This document shows, piece by piece, positions 45,000-46,691 of a stretch of DNA of 46,691 nucleotides. The stretch spans positions 1-46,691 of the forward strand of contig JAAXWX010000012.1 in the NCBI GenBank assembly GCA_013334755.1. The letters are read 5' to 3'. A model generated the notes under the pieces. It had not been told where the DNA came from, searched no databases, and worked only from the letters and a program-made list of their open reading frames with translations. Within the stretch, counting starts at the first letter, position 1; each line of letters opens with the position of its first letter. Source of the stretch: Chlorobiaceae bacterium (GTDB taxonomy: Bacteria > Bacteroidota > Chlorobiia > Chlorobiales > Chlorobiaceae). Both the position numbers and the translations under genes were made by a program.

Positions 45000-46027
45000 A
45001 AAAATATCTCAATACCCTTTTTGTCACTACTCAGGGTGCCTATCTCTCAAAAGAGGGTGAGTGTGCCGTTATCAAAATAGAGAAAGAGGTAAAAACACGC
45101 ATCCCGCTTCACATGCTTGACGGCATTATCTGTTTTGGATCGGTTACCTGCAGCCCGTTTTTGCTTGGACATTGTGCTGAAAGCGGTGTGACGGTAACGT
45201 TTTTAAGCCAGTACGGAAAATATCTTTGTCAGGTTCAGGGGGCAACACGGGGTAACATTCTGTTGCGGAGGGCGCAGTACCGTATGGCTGACAATAACCT
45301 CCAGACCGCTCGCCTTGCACGATCATTTGTTATCGGAAAAATCGGTAATGCCCGCATCACACTTGCCCGAACAGTAAGGGATCATCCTGAAAAAGTGAAC
45401 TCTGTCAAGCTGAAAAATGCCCAGCATATCCTTGCCGGCTGCATAAAGCGCTTGCAGGATGAAACCGATCAGGAACGTATCAGGGGAATTGAGGGAGAAG
45501 CTGCTAAAATTTATTTCGATGTCTTCGATGAATGCATTACCTCAACTGATCCATTGTTCCGCTTTACCGGTCGCAACCGCCGCCCGCCGCTTGACCGGAT
45601 AAACTGTCTGCTCTCCTTTCTCTATACACTGCTGACACACGATATCCGCTCTGCACTTGAATCATGCGGTCTTGATCCTGCCGCAGGGTTTTTACATAAA
45701 GACCGACCGGGACGCCCAAGTCTTGCCCTTGACATGATCGAAGAATTCCGTTCGTATATTGCGGACAGATTAGCACTATCGCTGATCAATCGAGGCCAGA
45801 TTCAATCGAAAGATTTTACCATTTCAGAAACAGGCGCAGTGCTCCTGAAGGATGATGCTCGTAAAACGCTTCTAACCGCTTATCAGAATCGAAAGCAGGA
45901 AGAAATAGAGCATCCGTTTGTAAAAGAAAAAATGGCCATCGGTCTACTGTGGCATATGCAGGCCATGCTGCTTGCCCGCCATATCCGGGGCGATATCGAC
46001 ATGTACCCGCCATTTGTCTGGAGATAA
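44996..46027 (+). CDS. cas1: Cas1 integrase, type I-C (343 aa)
   Basis: Integrates new spacers at the leader end of the array. The catalytic residues are a Glu in GIEGEAAKIYF, a His in AAGFLHKDRPGR and an acidic residue in LALDMIEEFR. The start is the GTG at 44996, which overlaps the cas4 stop (GTGA) and follows GGAGGAG; the open frame continues upstream to 44885, but that part only shadows cas4. The length of 343 residues is that of Cas1 in subtype I-C. Confidence 0.96.
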   Translation: MKKYLNTLFVTTQGAYLSKEGECAVIKIEKEVKTRIPLHMLDGIICFGSVTCSPFLLGHCAESGVTVTFLSQYGKYLCQVQGATRGNILLRRAQYRMADNNLQTARLARSFVIGKIGNARITLARTVRDHPEKVNSVKLKNAQHILAGCIKRLQDETDQERIRGIEGEAAKIYFDVFDECITSTDPLFRFTGRNRRPPLDRINCLLSFLYTLLTHDIRSALESCGLDPAAGFLHKDRPGRPSLALDMIEEFRSYIADRLALSLINRGQIQSKDFTISETGAVLLKDDARKTLLTAYQNRKQEEIEHPFVKEKMAIGLLWHMQAMLLARHIRGDIDMYPPFVWR

Positions 46028-46032
46028 CGATA

Positions 46033-46323
46033 ATGCTTGTTCTGGTCACTTATGATGTTAACACCGAAACTCCTGCCGGAAAAAGGAGATTGCGTCGCAT
46101 AGCCAAAACCTGCCAGAACTATGGGCAACGAGTCCAGTTTTCTGTGTTTGAGTGTAATGTGGATCCTGCACAATGGACAAAATTACGAGGAAAGCTGGTG
46201 CATGAAATGGATCATAAACATGACAGTTTACGTTTTTATTTCCTTGGATCAAGCTGGCAGGATCGAATTGAACACGAAGGAGCCAAAGAACCACGAGATC
46301 TTGAAGGACCGCTGATTTTATAG
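46033..46323 (+). CDS. cas2: Cas2, type I-C (96 aa)
   Basis: Small ferredoxin-fold partner of Cas1. MLVLVTYDVNTETPAGKRRL has the conserved Asp after the first strand, RVQFSVFECNVDPAQW is the second signature. It begins five bases after the cas1 stop and ends with DLEGPLIL. The length is normal. Confidence 0.96.
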   Translation: MLVLVTYDVNTETPAGKRRLRRIAKTCQNYGQRVQFSVFECNVDPAQWTKLRGKLVHEMDHKHDSLRFYFLGSSWQDRIEHEGAKEPRDLEGPLIL

Positions 46324-46499
46324 CGCGAACGTCAAGCTGTACTTCAAATCCCGGTATGTTCGCGATATCCATATCTTCTTGATATTTTTGTGTTTATAGT
46401 TTTTTATATCAGGTTTTCGTAAAATGTTATTTGGCATACGAAGTGGTTCGCGTTTAGGCGACTCTAAAACCACGAAATGCCTGATTTTACAGTTAGACA
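46324..46499 (+). promoter_or_regulatory. CRISPR leader
   Basis: The 176 AT-rich bases between cas2 and the first repeat are the leader, with the array promoter and integration signals. GTTCGCG occurs at 46358 and 46446 and its inverse CGCGAAC at 46324, so the first two form an inverted repeat with 27 bases between. Confidence 0.8.
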
Positions 46500-46691
46500 G
46501 TCGCGCCCCCCGCGGGCGCGTGGATTGAAACGACTGTAATGCCGTCGCCTAAAATCTTTTTTTCTGTCGCGCCCCCCGCGGGCGCGTGGATTGAAACCGA
46601 AGCTCACCCTCGAACACCGGCCCTGCGTTGAGTCGCGCCCCCCGCGGGCGCGTGGATTGAAACTGACAGGGATAACGTTCCTGCTGTTTTT
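46500..46691 (+). CRISPR. Type I-C CRISPR array, leader end (3 repeats visible)
   Basis: Three identical 32-base repeats at 46500-46531, 46566-46597 and 46632-46663, starting GTCGCGCCCCCCGCGGGCGC and ending GTGGATTGAAAC. The repeat forms a seven-pair hairpin (CGCGCCC with GGGCGCG), the site cut by Cas5c. The two complete spacers are 34 bases each (46532-46565 and 46598-46631); a third is cut by the window end. The sequence belongs to the common I-C repeat class, consistent with the cas genes. The array is transcribed on the plus strand and continues past the window. Confidence 0.98.

Noticed and set aside
46453-46553. Ten-base complement between leader (TTTAGGCGAC) and first spacer (GTCGCCTAAA), suggesting a self-targeting spacer
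   Set aside because: The match does not extend beyond ten bases on either side, so chance is enough to explain it; a real self-target would match nearly the whole 34-base spacer.

Overview
The window looks like chromosomal DNA of a green sulfur bacterium (Chlorobiales). This is inferred from gene content and protein style, not from a database search: a homocitrate synthase/NifA pair, bacterial RNase P RNA, a zinc-free type L33, multihaem cytochrome genes, housekeeping genes of a Gram-negative anaerobe, and G+C near one half by eye. The exact species cannot be fixed from sequence reading alone.

Left end (1-2792): the edge of an integrated element. A G-rich reading frame that runs off the window start resembles the C-terminal part of a phage portal protein. 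It is followed by a tiny secreted-protein-like ORF and a membrane-anchored SPFH/band 7 protein. The edge is marked by the last 23 bases of a tRNA-Ser gene (2701-2723), preceded by short direct repeats of the kind bound by tyrosine integrases and followed by a strong terminator. From 2793 to 4668 the DNA is gene-poor, with diverged repeat copies and two small hypothetical genes.

Core region (4669-31064): a glutamine amidotransferase and class II photolyase pair; RNase R; the phosphoketolase (xfp) and acetate kinase (ackA) operon with CorA upstream; an SDR oxidoreductase; a truncated adenosine deaminase; nifV-nifA; a soluble hybrid histidine kinase; ComEC; metF; lysA; rpmG; tRNA-Leu(CAG); a CT398-like coiled-coil zinc-ribbon protein; RNase P RNA; a CPxCG protein; a lipoprotein; an aminotransferase; and a small membrane protein. 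A decayed copy of the corA 3' end lies just downstream of xfp, so ackA-xfp is bracketed by direct repeats of corA sequence.

Redox cluster (31343-36848): a small histidine-rich membrane protein (b-type cytochrome candidate) is translationally close to a 16-haem c-type cytochrome built from 46-residue tandem modules. A very large FAD plus Fe-S oxidoreductase (DUF3683/GlcD/GlpC-like) converges on them from the other strand. Together they suggest a periplasmic electron conduit and a 2-hydroxyacid-type dehydrogenase. An alpha/beta hydrolase follows.

Right end (38728-46691): a complete type I-C CRISPR-Cas locus in canonical order, cas3-cas5c-cas8c-cas7-cas4-cas1-cas2, then a leader and the first three repeats of an array that continues past the window. 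The striking point is that cas3 is not one reading frame. The HD domain is split by a frame change at about 38970, exactly where a GAGGAG ribosome-binding site and an ATG would restart translation of the helicase part in the new frame. This is either a decayed cas3 or a two-chain Cas3.
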